Positions 7,800 through 20,500 are shown, numbered from the stretch's first letter. The stretch: DNA of 64,000 nucleotides from Streptomyces sp. 130 (GCF_007096885.1 NZ_VJNO01000013.1:1-64000); one strand, 5' to 3'. Numbers and translations: made by a program. Notes: generated by a model from the sequence alone, not told the origin.

Positions 7800-8801
7800 A
7801 TGTCCATACGCAGATCGTCCGGCCTGGTCGGCGCCGTCGCGCTGGCCCTCGTCCTGGCCGGATGCGGGTCCTCCTCGGACGGCGGGTCGGACTCCGCCTC
7901 GGAGAAGACCGAGACCCGGGTGTTCACCGCGGACAACGGCAAGATCACGATCCCGGCGAACCCGAAGCGTGTGGTGGCCACCGGCTATGCCGTGCCCGCG
8001 CTGATCGAGGCCGACGCACCGCTGGTCGGCATCTCGTCGTGGAAGCGCGGCGAGCCGATGATGAACAAGGAAGACCTCGCCACCTACAAGAAGCTCACCA
8101 AGGTGGCGGGCGAGCAGGCGGCCGAGACCAACTACGAGGCCATCGCCGAGGCCGAGCCCGACCTGATCGTCATCGGTGTCCCGGCGCCCGTGCTCGGCGA
8201 CATCGACATGAAGCGGCTGAAGTCGATCGCCCCCGTCGTCGCGATCGGCCCGAGCCTCCCGTCCGCCTGGCGCGACCTCTCCCGCAAGCAGGCCGACGCG
8301 GCCGGCGCGCTGGAGCAGTTCGACGCCCAGAAGAAGGCGTACGACACCAAGGCCGCCGAACTGGCCGCCAAGTACAAGGACGTCCTGCCGAAGCTCAAGC
8401 TCGGTCACGTCGGCGCGTACGGTGACGCCGCCAAGGGCACCTTCCAGCGCGAGTTCAACGGCTCCTGGGGCACCAACATCGCCGAGGACCTGGGCGCCAC
8501 CTACTACGGCAAGGTCAAGAAGCCCGGCCCGGGCTCCCAGGCCGTCAGCGAGTACCCCTCCATCGAGGAACTGCCCGACGCCTTCCGTGAGGCCGACGCC
8601 CTGACCTACTCCGTCAGCGCCGACGGCACCGTCCCGCCGTCCGTCAAGTACGTCCTGGAATCCAAGCTCTGGAAGAACCTGCCCGCCGTCAAGGCCGGCA
8701 AGGTCTACCCGTTCCGCTACACCGAGGCCGCCACCTACGGCGAGGCCCTGATGACCCTGGACGCGGTCGACCAGTCGCTCGCTCCGCTGCTGAACCGGTG
8801 A
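7800..8801 (+). CDS. iron-siderophore ABC transporter substrate-binding lipoprotein
   Basis: The 333-residue precursor has a lipoprotein signal peptide with lipobox LAGC, so Cys22 would be lipidated and the protein anchored outside the membrane. The mature part is a class III (FhuD/BtuF-type) binding protein with PKRVVATGYAVPALIEADAPLVGISSW near the start and EAEPDLIVIG in the middle. It probably captures the ferric form of the siderophore made by this locus and delivers it to the permeases that follow. GCAAGGAG precedes the ATG. The stop overlaps the first permease start by four bases. Confidence 0.92.
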   Translation: MSIRRSSGLVGAVALALVLAGCGSSSDGGSDSASEKTETRVFTADNGKITIPANPKRVVATGYAVPALIEADAPLVGISSWKRGEPMMNKEDLATYKKLTKVAGEQAAETNYEAIAEAEPDLIVIGVPAPVLGDIDMKRLKSIAPVVAIGPSLPSAWRDLSRKQADAAGALEQFDAQKKAYDTKAAELAAKYKDVLPKLKLGHVGAYGDAAKGTFQREFNGSWGTNIAEDLGATYYGKVKKPGPGSQAVSEYPSIEELPDAFREADALTYSVSADGTVPPSVKYVLESKLWKNLPAVKAGKVYPFRYTEAATYGEALMTLDAVDQSLAPLLNR

Positions 8802-9820
8802 CCGTCGCGGGCCGCGCGTCCGAGGCGGCGGGAAACCGGCGATCCGCTCCGCAGACCGCCCTGCTCGTCGGCGGACTGGTCCTGCTGGCCGCGCTCGCCG
8901 TCCTCAGCATGGGCGTCGGGGCCCGCCACATCGCCCCCGGCGAAGTCGTGCGCGCGCTGTTCGACTACCGGGGCACCGACGACCACGTCATCGTGCGGGA
9001 CGTACGGGCGCCGCGCGCCATGCTCGCCGTCGCCGTCGGTGCCGCGCTCGCCGTGTCCGGCGCGCTCATCCAGACGCTCGCCCGCAACCCGCTCGCCGAG
9101 CCCGGCATCCTCGGGGTCACCGCGGGCGCCGGGTTCGCCGTGACCATCGGGTCCGCGCTCGGCCTGGCCGCCGGCCAGGCCGGGCAGCTCGGCTTCGCCG
9201 TCATCGGATCGGCGGTCGCGGCGCTGCTCGTCGCCGCGGTCGGCCGCCGCTCACCGCTGCGCCTGGTGCTCACCGGGGTCGCGCTGACGGCGGTGCTGAG
9301 CGGCGTATCGCTCGGCCTGCGCCTGATGCTCCCCGACACCTTCGACGCGTACCGCTTCTGGTCCGTCGGCACCCTGGCCGGGCGCGAACAGGCGCCGCTC
9401 GCCTGGCCGCTGACCGCCATCGCGGTCTCGCTGGCCGGCGCGCTGCTGCTGAGCAGGGCCCTCAACGCCCTGACGCTCGGCGAGAACGTGGCACACACCC
9501 TCGGTGCCCGCGTCGGCCGCGTCCGGATCGTCACCCTCGTCCTCATCACCGTGCTCAGCGGGGCGGCGACGGCGGTGGCGGGACCCATCCTCTTCGTCGG
9601 GCTGATCGTGCCGCACCTCGCGCGCCGCCCCGCCTCCGGCTCCGTACCCTGGCTGATCGGCTACACCATGGTGCTCGGCCCCATCCTGCTGCTCGCGGCG
9701 GACATGGCCTCCCGCGTCCTGCTCCCCACCGGCGAGGTGCCGGTGGCCATCGTGACCGCGTTCCTCGGCGGCCCCATGCTGATCTGGGCGGTCCGCCGCT
9801 ACGGGGCGGGGTCGCTGTGA
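8798..9820 (+). CDS. FecCD-family iron-siderophore ABC permease, subunit 1
   Basis: The 340-residue integral membrane protein has the FecCD pattern: RDVRAPRAMLAVAVGAALAVSGALIQTLARNPLAEPGILGVTAGAG spread over residues 67-112, and near the end GPILFVGLIVPHLAR, which lies by the ATPase coupling loop. Multiple hydrophobic helices fill the rest. It would form the import channel with the following permease. The start is GTG, overlapping the previous stop. Its own stop overlaps the next GTG, giving a chain of coupled genes. Confidence 0.92.
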   Translation: MTVAGRASEAAGNRRSAPQTALLVGGLVLLAALAVLSMGVGARHIAPGEVVRALFDYRGTDDHVIVRDVRAPRAMLAVAVGAALAVSGALIQTLARNPLAEPGILGVTAGAGFAVTIGSALGLAAGQAGQLGFAVIGSAVAALLVAAVGRRSPLRLVLTGVALTAVLSGVSLGLRLMLPDTFDAYRFWSVGTLAGREQAPLAWPLTAIAVSLAGALLLSRALNALTLGENVAHTLGARVGRVRIVTLVLITVLSGAATAVAGPILFVGLIVPHLARRPASGSVPWLIGYTMVLGPILLLAADMASRVLLPTGEVPVAIVTAFLGGPMLIWAVRRYGAGSL

Positions 9821-10812
9821 ACATACGCGGACTGCGCGCCGAACGCCGCACGGTGGTGCTCGTCGCGGTGCTCGTCGCCCTGATGCTGGCCCTCGGCCTC
9901 CTCGGCCTGTGTTACGGGGCGTCATGGGCCACGCCCGGCAAGGTGTTCGCCGTCCTCACCGGCTCGGAGCACTCCGTGGTGATCCGGGACTGGCGGCTGC
10001 CGCGCGTGCTCGCCGGCATCGTCTTCGGCCTCGCGCTCGGTGTCGCGGGCGCCCTCTTCCAGAACCTCACCCGCAACCCGATGGGCAGCCCCGATGTCAT
10101 CGGGCTCGACGCCGGCGCCTACACCGGAGCCCTCGTCGCCCTCACCGTACTGTCCGGCACCTCCGCCCAGCTGGCCGTCGGCTCCGTGGCCGGCGGGCTG
10201 GTCGTCGCCGCCGCCATCTACCTGCTCTCGCTCGAACACGGCTTCTCCGGGCTCCGGCTGGTGGTCATCGGCATCGCCGTGAACGCGATGGTGACCGCGA
10301 TCAACTCGTGGATCGTGCTGCGCGCCGAGCTGGAGGTGGCGATCGCCGCCGTCGGCTGGAGCGCCGGCTCCCTCAACGGCGTCGGCTGGGAGGACCTGGG
10401 CATCCCGTTCGCCGTGATCGCGGTGCTGCTCCTGCTGATGACCACCCGGGCCCACGCCATGCACCAGGCGGCGCTCGGCGACCCGGTCGCCGTGACCACG
10501 GGCGTCGGACTCGACCGGCTGCGGCTGCTGATGGTCCTGGTCGGCGTCGGCTGCACCGCCACGGTGACCGCCGTGGCCGGGCCCATCGCGTTCATCGCGC
10601 TGGCCGCGCCGCAGATCGGCCGCCGGCTCGCGGGCGCCGCCGGCATCCCGCTGCTCCCGGCCGCGCTCACCGGAGCGGTCCTGCTCCAGGGCGCGGACCT
10701 GCTGGCGCAGATGCTGCTGGCCCCGGTCGCGCTGCCGGTGGGCGTCGTGAGCACCGCGATCGGCGGTTGCTATCTGATCTGGCTGCTGACCAAGGAGGTG
10801 AGGCGCGCGTGA
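9817..10812 (+). CDS. FecCD-family iron-siderophore ABC permease, subunit 2
   Basis: The 331-residue membrane protein is the second FecCD permease. It shows RDWRLPRVLAGIVFGLALGVAGALFQNLTRNPMGSPDVIGLDAGAY over residues 54-99 and GPIAFIALAAPQIGRRLAG near residue 250, the coupling region. It pairs with the upstream permease as a heterodimer, as in FepD/FepG. The GTG start lies inside the previous stop, and the stop overlaps the ATPase start. Everything else is typical of the family. Confidence 0.92.
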   Translation: MNIRGLRAERRTVVLVAVLVALMLALGLLGLCYGASWATPGKVFAVLTGSEHSVVIRDWRLPRVLAGIVFGLALGVAGALFQNLTRNPMGSPDVIGLDAGAYTGALVALTVLSGTSAQLAVGSVAGGLVVAAAIYLLSLEHGFSGLRLVVIGIAVNAMVTAINSWIVLRAELEVAIAAVGWSAGSLNGVGWEDLGIPFAVIAVLLLLMTTRAHAMHQAALGDPVAVTTGVGLDRLRLLMVLVGVGCTATVTAVAGPIAFIALAAPQIGRRLAGAAGIPLLPAALTGAVLLQGADLLAQMLLAPVALPVGVVSTAIGGCYLIWLLTKEVRRA

Positions 10813-11594
10813 CCGCACGCCTGACGGCGCGGGAGATCACCCTGCGCTACGGAGACCGCGTCGTGTCCACACGGCTCACCCTCGACATACCCGACGGCGC
10901 CTTCACCGCCATCGTCGGCCCCAACGCCTGCGGGAAGTCCACCCTGTTGAGCGCGCTCGTACGGCTGCTCAAACCGCACTCCGGACAGGTGGAGTTCGAC
11001 GGCCGCGAGGTCGGCGCCTTCGGCACCAAGGCACTGGCCAAGCAGCTCGGCTTCCTCCCGCAGGACCCCACCGCGCCGGAGGACATCAAGGTCCGCCAGC
11101 TGGTGGCCCGGGGCCGCTTCCCGCACCAGTCGATGCTCGCCCTGTGGTCGGACGGAGACCAGGCCGCCGTCGACGGGGCGATGACCGCCGCCGGCGTCGC
11201 CGACCTGGCCAACCGGCCCGTACAGGAACTCTCGGGCGGACAGCGGCAACGCGTCTGGATGGCGATGGTGCTCGCCCAGCAGACGCCCTACCTGCTGCTG
11301 GACGAACCCACCTCGTTCCTCGACATCACCCACCAGTACCAACTGCTCGGCCTGCTCGCCAAGCTGCGCAACGAGGGCCGCACCGTCGTCGCGGTCCTGC
11401 ACGACATCAACCAGGCGTGCCGGTTCGCCGACCACCTGGTGGCCATGAAGGCCGGCGAGGTGGTCGCCGAGGGCGACCCCGCGGACATCGTGGACGCCAC
11501 GCTGATCAAGGACGTCTTCGACCTGCCCAGCGTCGTCGTCCCGGACCCGGTGACCGGCACTCCGATGGTCGTCCCCACACTGCAAGGAGAGTAA
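10809..11594 (+). CDS. iron-siderophore ABC transporter ATP-binding protein
   Basis: The 261-residue ATPase belongs to the FepC/FecE family. The Walker A motif is GPNACGKST near residue 37, with Cys at the position usually Gly or Ser. The signature is LSGGQRQRVWMAM, Walker B is LLLDEPTSFLD, and the switch histidine is in VLHDINQA. It powers the two FecCD permeases. The GTG start overlaps the permease stop. Its TAA lies one base before the NRPS start, so import and biosynthesis appear to share one transcript. Confidence 0.93.
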   Translation: MTARLTAREITLRYGDRVVSTRLTLDIPDGAFTAIVGPNACGKSTLLSALVRLLKPHSGQVEFDGREVGAFGTKALAKQLGFLPQDPTAPEDIKVRQLVARGRFPHQSMLALWSDGDQAAVDGAMTAAGVADLANRPVQELSGGQRQRVWMAMVLAQQTPYLLLDEPTSFLDITHQYQLLGLLAKLRNEGRTVVAVLHDINQACRFADHLVAMKAGEVVAEGDPADIVDATLIKDVFDLPSVVVPDPVTGTPMVVPTLQGE

Positions 11595-11595
11595 G

Positions 11596-14500
11596 TTGAC
11601 CACCGCGAGCGTGCCCCCGGACGGCCTCCTGCCCCTGACCGGCGCCCAACTCGGCATCTGGAACGCCCAGCGCATCGAACCCGACTCGCCGTACTACGTG
11701 GTCGGCGACGTGATCGAGATAGCCGGTGAGGGACCCGTCGACACGGACGCGCTCGCGCGGGCCGTCCGGGCCACCACCGAGGAGGCCGAGAGCCTGCGGC
11801 TCAGGGTGTACGAGACACCCGACGGCCCCCGCCAGGCGGTCGGCGCCGAACCGGTCGCCCTCCCGCCGCTCGTCGACGTCAGCGCGGCGGCCGACCCCGC
11901 CGCCGCGGCCCAGGCGCTGGTCGACGCCGAACGCGCCCGGCTCGCCGAGGCGTGCCGGGGCATGACGGACCGCCCGCTGTACTCCCGTACCGTCATCAGG
12001 CTCTCCGACCGCGAGGTCTGGTACACCCAGCTCGGCCACCACCTCGTCTTCGACGGCTACACCGCCGCCCTGCTCGCCCGCCGCACCGCCGCCCACTACA
12101 CCGCCCTGGTCCGCGGCACCGAACCGCCCCGCTCGACGTTCGGCGCGTTCGCGACGCTCGTCGCCGAGGACACCGCCTACCGCGAGAGCGACCGGGCCGC
12201 CGAGGACCGGGCGTACTGGGTCGAGCGCTTCACACCGCTGCCCGACGTCGACCCCCACGACGGGCCCGACACGGCCGGCGCACCCGCCCGCACCCTCACC
12301 GCACGGGCCGAACTGAGCGCCGGCGAGACCGCCGCCCTGCGCGCCTTCGCCGACGCGGAGGGCGTCACCTGGGGCGAGGCCCTGATCGCCTGCTACGCCG
12401 CCTTCCTGCACCGCATGCTCGGCCGCACCGACGTCGTCTTCGCCCTGCCCCTGATGTGCCGCACCGGCTCCGCCGCGCTGCGCACCCCCGCCATGGCGGT
12501 CAACGTGCTGCCGATGCGGGTCACCGTGCGCGGCGACGACCGCCTCGGCGACCTGAGCCGGCGCGTCGCCGGCGCCATGCGCGAGATGCGCGACCACCAG
12601 CGCTACCGGGGCGAGGACCTGCCCCGCGACCTCGGCGTGCCCGGCGCCGGAGCGCTGCTGCACGGACGCGGCATCAACCTCAAGGCGTTCGACCTGAGCC
12701 TCGACTTCGCCGGGGCGGCCGGCGTCATGCGCAACGTCGCGGGCGGACCGCCCGAGGACATGGGCCTCAGCGTCCTGCCCACCCGCGACGGCGGGCTCCT
12801 GCTCGGCTTCGAGGTGGACGCCCGCGCCAAGGACCAGGCGGCCGTCGACAGCCTGATGAGCGGCCTGCGCGCCCTGCTCACCGGGCTCGTCGAGGGCCTG
12901 CCCGTCGCCCGGATCGCGCTCACCCGCGACGGGCTGCCCGAAGCGTGGAGCCCGCCCGCCCTGCCCGGCCCCCCCCTCGACGTGCCCGCCGCGCTCGACG
13001 CGACGGCCGCCGCCGGACCCGGGAACACCGCCCTGGTCTGCGGCGCCGAACGGCTCACCGCCGCCCAACTCGCCGACCGGGTCCACCGCGTGGCCCGCGC
13101 CCTGCGCGCCCGGGGAGTCGGCGCCGAGGACGTCGTCGCGCTCGCCCTGCCGCGCTCGGCCGACGCCGTCGTCGCCCTGCTCGCCGTGCTGGACGCCGGC
13201 GCCGCCTTCCAGCCGCTGGACGCCGCGCACCCGCCCGAGCGGCTGCGCGAACTCGTCGCGGACACCCGCCCGGTCCTCGTCCTCACCGACGGCACCGTCG
13301 ACGGACTGCCCTGGAAGACCCTCCTGGACGAGGCCGCCGGCCTGTCCGGCGCCCCGCTGACCACCGCCGAGCTCTCCCGGCCCCGCGACCCCGGGCACCT
13401 GGCCTACGTCATCCACACCTCCGGATCGACCGGCCGCCCCAAGGGCGTGCTCGGCCGCGCCGGCGGGCTCGCCGCGCTGCTGCACCACCAGCGGTCCACG
13501 GTCGTCGCGGAGGCCGAACGGGCCACCGGCCGTCGGCTGCGCGCCGCGCACACCTACTCCTTCGCCTTCGACTCCGCCTTCGAACACCTCGTCTGGCTGC
13601 TCTGCGGACACGAACTCCACGTGTACGACGCCGACACGGCCCGCGACGCGGACGCCCTGCTCGCCGCGTACGCCCGCGACGGCATCGACGTCATCGACAC
13701 CACGCCCTCGATGGCCGCCCCGCTCATCGACGCCGGACTGCTCGACCTGCCCCCGGCGCTGCTGCTCCTGGGCGGCGAGGCGACCCCGCCCGCCCTGTGG
13801 CGCCGCGTCGCCGCGTCCGGGATCGCCGCGCGCAACATGTACGGGCCGACCGAGGCCACCGTGGACGCCACCACCGCCCGGATCGACGGCGGCGACCCGG
13901 TCATCGGACACCCGCTCGCCGGCACCCGGGTCTACGTCCTGGACAGCGCCCTGCAGCCCGTCCCGCCCGGCACGGCCGGCGAACTGTACCTGGCCGGACC
14001 GCATCTGGCCCGCGGCTACCTCGGACGCCCCGGGGCCACCGCCGAACGCTTCGTCGCCGACCCGTTCGGCGCCCCCGGCGACCGCATGTACCGCACCGGC
14101 GACCGGGCCCGCTGGCTGCCCGGCCGGGGCCTGGAGTACGGCGGCCGGGGCGACGGACAGGTCAAGATCCGCGGCCACCGGGTGGAGACCGGCGAGGTCG
14201 AGGAGGCCCTCGCCGCCCTGCCCGGGGTCACCGCCGCCGCCGCCCGGGTCCTCTCCTCCCGGCTCGTCGGCTACATCGTGTCCGCCTCCGTCACCGGCGA
14301 CGAGGCACGCGCCCGGCTCGCCGAGCGGCTGCCCGACCACATGGTGCCCGCCGCCGTCGTGGTCCTCGGCTCCCTGCCCGTCACGCCCAACGGCAAGCTC
14401 GACCGCGCCGCGCTGCCCGCGCCCGCCCTGCCCGGCGGCGGCCGGGAGCCGGGCACCGAACGCGAACGGCTGCTGTGCACCGTCCTCGCCGACGTGCTCG

Positions 14501-17500
14501 ACGTCGAACGCGTCGGCGTGGACGACGACTTCTTCGCCCTCGGCGGCGACAGCATCACCGCGATCACCGTCAGCAGCCGGCTGCGCGCCCTCGGCCTCGG
14601 CCTGCGCCCCAAGGACCTGCTGGCCCGCCGCACCTTCGCCGCGCTCGCCGCCTCCGCCGAGCTGCTCGACGGGGCGGCCGGCCCGGCGGACGAACCGGTC
14701 GGCCCGGTGCCCGCCCCGCCCATCGTGCGCGCCCTGCTCGACCCGCACCCGGACATCGACACGGTCGCCGGATACGCCCAGTGGACCGCCCTGCACGTGG
14801 ACGCGCTCACCGCGGCCGAGCTGACCCGGGGGGTGCAGACCCTCCTCGACCACCACGACGCGCTGCGGCTGCGCGTGGCCGGCGAACCGGAGATCCTGCC
14901 CCGGGGCACGGTCCGGGCCGCCGTCGAGGAGATCACGGCCGAAGAGGCCACCGGAGGGGAGGACACCGGCGACGACGTGACCGCCCTCGCCCGGCGGCTC
15001 GCCGGACAGCTCGACCCGCGCGCCGGCGACCTGGTGCGCGCCGCCCTGCTGCGTACGGGCGACGGAGCACCGGACCGGCTGGTCCTCGTCGTGCACCACC
15101 TCGCCATGGACGGCGTGTCCTGGCGCGTCCTCCTGCCCGACCTGCACACCGCCTGCGCCGGCGGCGCCCTCGCACCCGCCGGCACCTCCTGGCGCCGGCA
15201 CGCCCAGCTCCTCGCCGAACAGGGCAGGACCGGCGCCCGGCGCGGTGAACTCGCCCACTGGCGCGAGGCACTGGGCTCCACGGCCCGGCTCGGCGCCCGC
15301 CCCCTGGACCCCGCACGGGACACCGCGGCCACCGCCCGCCGCTCGGTCACGACCGCCTCGCCCGAGGCCACCGAGGCCCTGCTCACCACGCTGCCCGCCG
15401 CCTACCGGGCCGGCGTCGACGAGGTCCTGCTCGCCGCCCTCGTGCTCGCCCTGCGCGGCTGGGGCCTGCGCGGCGACGCCGTCACCGTGACCATGGAGGG
15501 CCACGGGCGCGAACACCTCGACCTGGCCCGCACGGTGGGCTGGTTCACCAGCGAATACCCCGTCCGGGTGCCCGCCTCCGACGATGTGCGTGAGACCCTG
15601 CGCGCCGCCAAGGAGGCCCGCCGCGCCGTCCCCGACAACGGCATCGGCTACGGGGTGCTGCGCCACCTCGACCCTGAGGCGGGTCCGGAACTCTCGGCGG
15701 CCGGGCCGCCCGACGTGCTGCTCAACTACCTCGGCAGGTTCGCCCCGTCGGCCGCCGACGGCTGGCGGCTGCCCGAGCACGACGCGTTCTCGGTGACCGA
15801 GCCGGACGCCAAGTCCCTCGAACAGGTGCTGGCCCTCAACTGCTTCGTCCACGAGGGCGACGCACCCCGGCTCGCCGTCGAGTGGACCGCCGCCGGCGAG
15901 GTCCTGGGCCCCGACGCCCTGGCCGCCCTCCAGGACTGCTGGGCCGCCGCGCTCGACGCGCTGGCCGCGCACGCCCTGCACACCACGGGCGGGCTCACCC
16001 CCTCCGACCTGCCGCTGGTGGCGCTCGACCAGGACGCGATCGACGCCCTGGAGCGCACCGGGCGGGTCAGCGACGTGCTGCCCGCCACCCCGCTCCAGCT
16101 CGGTCTCTCCTTCCACACCATGGTCCGCGAGGACACGGACACCGATGTCTACGTCGTCCAGGCCGTCACCACCCTGTCCGGGGAGCTCGATCCGGACCGG
16201 ATGGCCCGCGCCGCCCACGAGCTGCTGCGCCGCCACCCGGCGCTCCGGGTCCACCTGGGCACCGTCGGGGACGACGTGGTGCAGGTGATCCCGGCCGACG
16301 TCGCCCTGGAATGGCGGCAGGACGACGACTTCGCCGAGGCGGCCCGCGCCGACCTGGCACGGCCCTTCGACCCGGCCCGGCCGCCGCTCATCCGCTTCCT
16401 GCTCTCCCGGACGGGGCCCGCCGAGCACAAGCTCGTCATCACCAACCACCACGCCCTGCTCGACGGCTGGTCGATGCCCATCGTCGGCCGCACCCTCCTC
16501 GCGATCTACGCGGAGCTCGGCGGCGGACCCGCCGCACCGGTCTCCCCGCCCCTTTCGGAGTACTTCCACTGGCTGGCGGGCCGGGACCAGGAGGCGTCCG
16601 TCGCCGCCTGGCGCGAGGCGCTCTCGGGTGTCGAGGACGCGACCCGGCTGGCCCCCGCGAGCACCGGAAACGCAGTGGAGCGGCCGGGCCGGGAGACCGT
16701 CGAGCTGGGCCGCGAGTTCAGCGACCGGCTGCGCGCCTTCGCCCGCGAGCGGGGCATCACCCTGACCACGGTCCTCCAGACGGCGTGGGGCCTGCTCCTC
16801 GGCAGGCTCACCGGCCGCCGCGACGTCGTGTTCGGCTGCCCGGTCTCCGGCCGCCCCGCCGAGGTGGACGGCGTCGAGTCGATGATCGGCCAGCTCGGCA
16901 CCACCGTCCCGGTCCGCGTCCGGTACACCCCGGACCGCACGGTCGCGGACCTCATGGCCCAGGTGCACGCGGAGAGCGTCGCCCTCGCCGAGCACCACCA
17001 TGTCGGACTGCCCGGCATCCAGCGGGCCGTGGGCATCGGTGAACTCTTCGACACCATGCTCGTCATGGAGAACTTCCCGCTCTCCAGCCGCACCCGCACC
17101 CCGCTCGCCCCCGGGCTCGACCTCACCGGCGTCGACATCACGGACGCCACCCACTACGCCCTCACCGTCATCGTGATCCCGGGCGACGAGATCACCGTCG
17201 GCCTCGGCTACCAGCCCGGCGCCTTCGACCGGGACACCGTGCGCGCCTACGGCCGCTGGCTGCGCAACCTGCTCCACGAGATCACCGAGGACCCGGACAG
17301 GGCCGCCGTCGCGCTGCCCGCCCTCGACGCCGGCGAGCGCGCCCGCATGCTGCGTACGGGCACCCGCGTCGTCGCCGCGCGGGAACGCGGGCACTGGCTG
17401 GACGAGTTCGCCGGCTGGGTCCGGCGCAAGCCCGGCGGCGAGGCGCTGGTCTGCCGCGACCGCAGCCTCTCGTACGAGGAACTCGACCGGCGGGCCAACC

Positions 17501-20500
17501 GCCTGGCGCACGCGCTCATCGCGCACGGCGTCCGGCCGCAGGACCCCGTCGCCGTCCTCCTGGGACGGGACGTCGAGATGACCGTCGCCCTGTTCGGCGT
17601 CGCCAAGGCGGGAGCGGTGTACGTGCCGATGGACGCGGCCTATCCGCGCGAACGGCTCGCGTACATGTTCGACGACATCGCGCCGGCGGCCGTCGTGACG
17701 ACCGGCGCCGAACTGCCCGTCGACCGCGAGGTCCCCGTCCTGCGCCTGGACGACCCGGCCACCCTCGCCTCCGTACCGGACACCGACCCGGCCGAGGCCC
17801 GCGCCCGGCTCACCGACGACGCGCTCGCGTACGTCATCTACACCTCGGGCACCACCGGCCGTCCCAAGGGCGTCGGCGTCACCCACCGGGGCGTGCCCGA
17901 TCTGATCGCCCTCCAGGAGGAGGTCGTCGGCGTCACCGAGCACGACCGCTATCTGCACTTCGCGTCGACCGGCTTCGACGTGGCGTTCTGGCAGACCATG
18001 GTGCCGCTGCTGTCCGGCGGCACGTCGGTCATCGCGCCCGAGGAGGTGCGCGTACCCGGCGACGAACTCCTCGACTACATCGCGGAACACCGGGTCACCG
18101 GGGTGAACCTGCTCCCGTCGTTCCTCGCGGCCATGCCCGACGACCGCACCGTCGACCCCGACGTGTTCTTCGTCGTCGGCGCCGAACGGCTCGACCCGGA
18201 GCTCGCCCACCGCTGGGGCCGGGGCCGCCGGGCGCTGTTCAACGCCTACGGGCCCACCGAGGTCACCATCAACTCCACCACCTGGCACTACGACCCGGAG
18301 GACGCCGGACCGCTGCCCATCGGCCGCCCCGACCCGAACGTCCGCGCCTATGTGCTCGACGGCGGACTCCAGCCGGTCGGCGTCGGCGTCACCGGCGAGC
18401 TGTACCTCGGCGGCCCGAGCGTGGCCCGCGGCTACCTCGGCCGCCCCGGGCTGACCTCCGGCGCCTTCGTCGCCGACCCGTACGGGCCGCCCGGCACCCG
18501 CATGTACCGCACCGGCGACCTGGTCCGGTGGCGGCACGACGGACAGCTCGTCTTCCTCGGCCGCGCCGACCACCAGATCAAGGTGCGCGGCTTCCGCGTC
18601 GAGCTCGGGGAGATCGAGACCGCCCTCACCGGCCACCCCGACGTCCGCGCCAGTGCCGTCGTCCTGCGCGAGGGGCGGCTCGTCGGCTACGTCATCCCCA
18701 CCGACGGCGCCGACCCGGACCCCGCCGAGGTGCGCGCGTACCTCGCCGAGCGGCTGCCCGACCACATGGTGCCGACCGCGCTCGTCACGCTCGACCGGCT
18801 GCCGCTGAGCCCCAGCGGCAAGCTCGACGCCTCCGCGCTGCCCGCCCCCGCCACCGTCTCCGCCGTCCGGCGCGAACCGGCCACCGAGGCGGAGGCGCTG
18901 CTGCTCGCCGTGTTCCGGGACGTCCTGGGCCGCGACGACATCGGCCCCGACGACAACTTCTTCGACGTCGGCGGCGACAGCATCGTCTCCCTCCAGCTGG
19001 TCTCCCGGGTCCGCCGCCAGGGGCTCGGGCTGAGCCCGAAGGACGTGTTCGACGGCGAGACCGTCGCGGGCATCGCCGCCCGGGCCCGCGCCCTGGACGG
19101 CGAGGCCGCCCCGGCCGGCGGGGACGCCCCGCTGACCCCGGTCATGCGCGACCTGCTGCACCGGGCGGGGAAGGCCGCCGACGGCTTCTGCCAGTGGGTG
19201 GAGGTCTGCGTCCCGGCCGGCGGCGACGAGCAGGGCTGGCGGGCCGTGCTCGACGCCCTGCTGGCCCGCCACGACGTGCTGCGCGCCCGCCTCGGCGACG
19301 ACGTGCTGCACATCCCGCCGGCCGGCGGGGTGACCGGCGCCGACGTCCTGATCCGCGTCCCGGCGGACGGCGACCCGCGCGCCGCCGCCGACGCCGCGAC
19401 CGCCGCGGCGCGCGAGGCGATGGACCCGCGCACCGGACCGATGCTGCGCGCGGTCTGGGTGGACGCCGGGCCCGGCCGCCCCGGCCGGCTCGTCCTGATC
19501 GCCCACCACCTGGTGGCCGACGGCGTCTCCTGGCGCATCCTCCTGGACGACCTCCGGCACGCCCACGACGGGGGAGAGCTGACCCGGCACGGGCAGTCCT
19601 TCCTCGGCTGGGCCCGCACCCTGCGCGAGGCCGACCGGAGCGCCGAACTCCCGCACTGGCGGCGCATGACCGCGACCCCACCCCTCACCCGGCCGCTCGA
19701 CCCGGCCCGGGACACCGTGGACACCGCCGCACACCACGAGATCCGGCTCGACGCGGACACCACCCGCGCCCTGGTCACCACCCTGCCCGCCGCCCACCGC
19801 ACCACTCCGGACGCGGTCCTGCTGACGGCGCTCGCCCAGGCGGCACGCGACTGGCGGGGCGTCCCCGAACTCCTGGTCGCCCTGGAGAGCCACGGCCGGC
19901 CGCGCGAGGTCGACCTCTCCCAGACCGTGGGCTGGTTCACCGCCGTCCACCCGGTCAGGCTCGACGCCTCCGACGACGTGCGGGCGGTCCGGGACCGGCT
20001 GCGCGCCCAGGGCGACGGCCTCGGACACGGCATCCTCACCACGGCGGGCCTGCTCGCCCCGGTCCGCCCGGAGGTCGCCTGGAACTACCTCGGCCAGTAC
20101 CCCGGCGCCCCGGATGCCGAGACGCCCTGGCAGCCCGCCCCGGACGCCGACCCGCTCGGCTCCGACGGCTCCGGCCCGATGCCCCTGCCGTACAGCCTGA
20201 TGGTCAACGCCCTGGTGCGCGACGACGCGCTCGGGGTGCGTTTCACCTGGCCCCGGGCGCTGTTCACCGGGGCGGAGATCGAGGAGCTGGCAGAGCACCT
20301 GAGGGCCGCGCTGCTGCGGCTCGCCGCCGCGCCGGAGACCGTCGCGCTCGGGGACCGGCCGGTCGCCGCCGTGCAGCCGCTGAGCCCGTTGCAGGAGGTG
20401 ATGCTGCGGCACTCGCGCACCGAGCGCCCCGACCCGTACACCGTGCAGTCGGTGTTCTCGCTCGCGGGCCCGCTCGACACCGAGGCGCTGCGCGGGGCCG

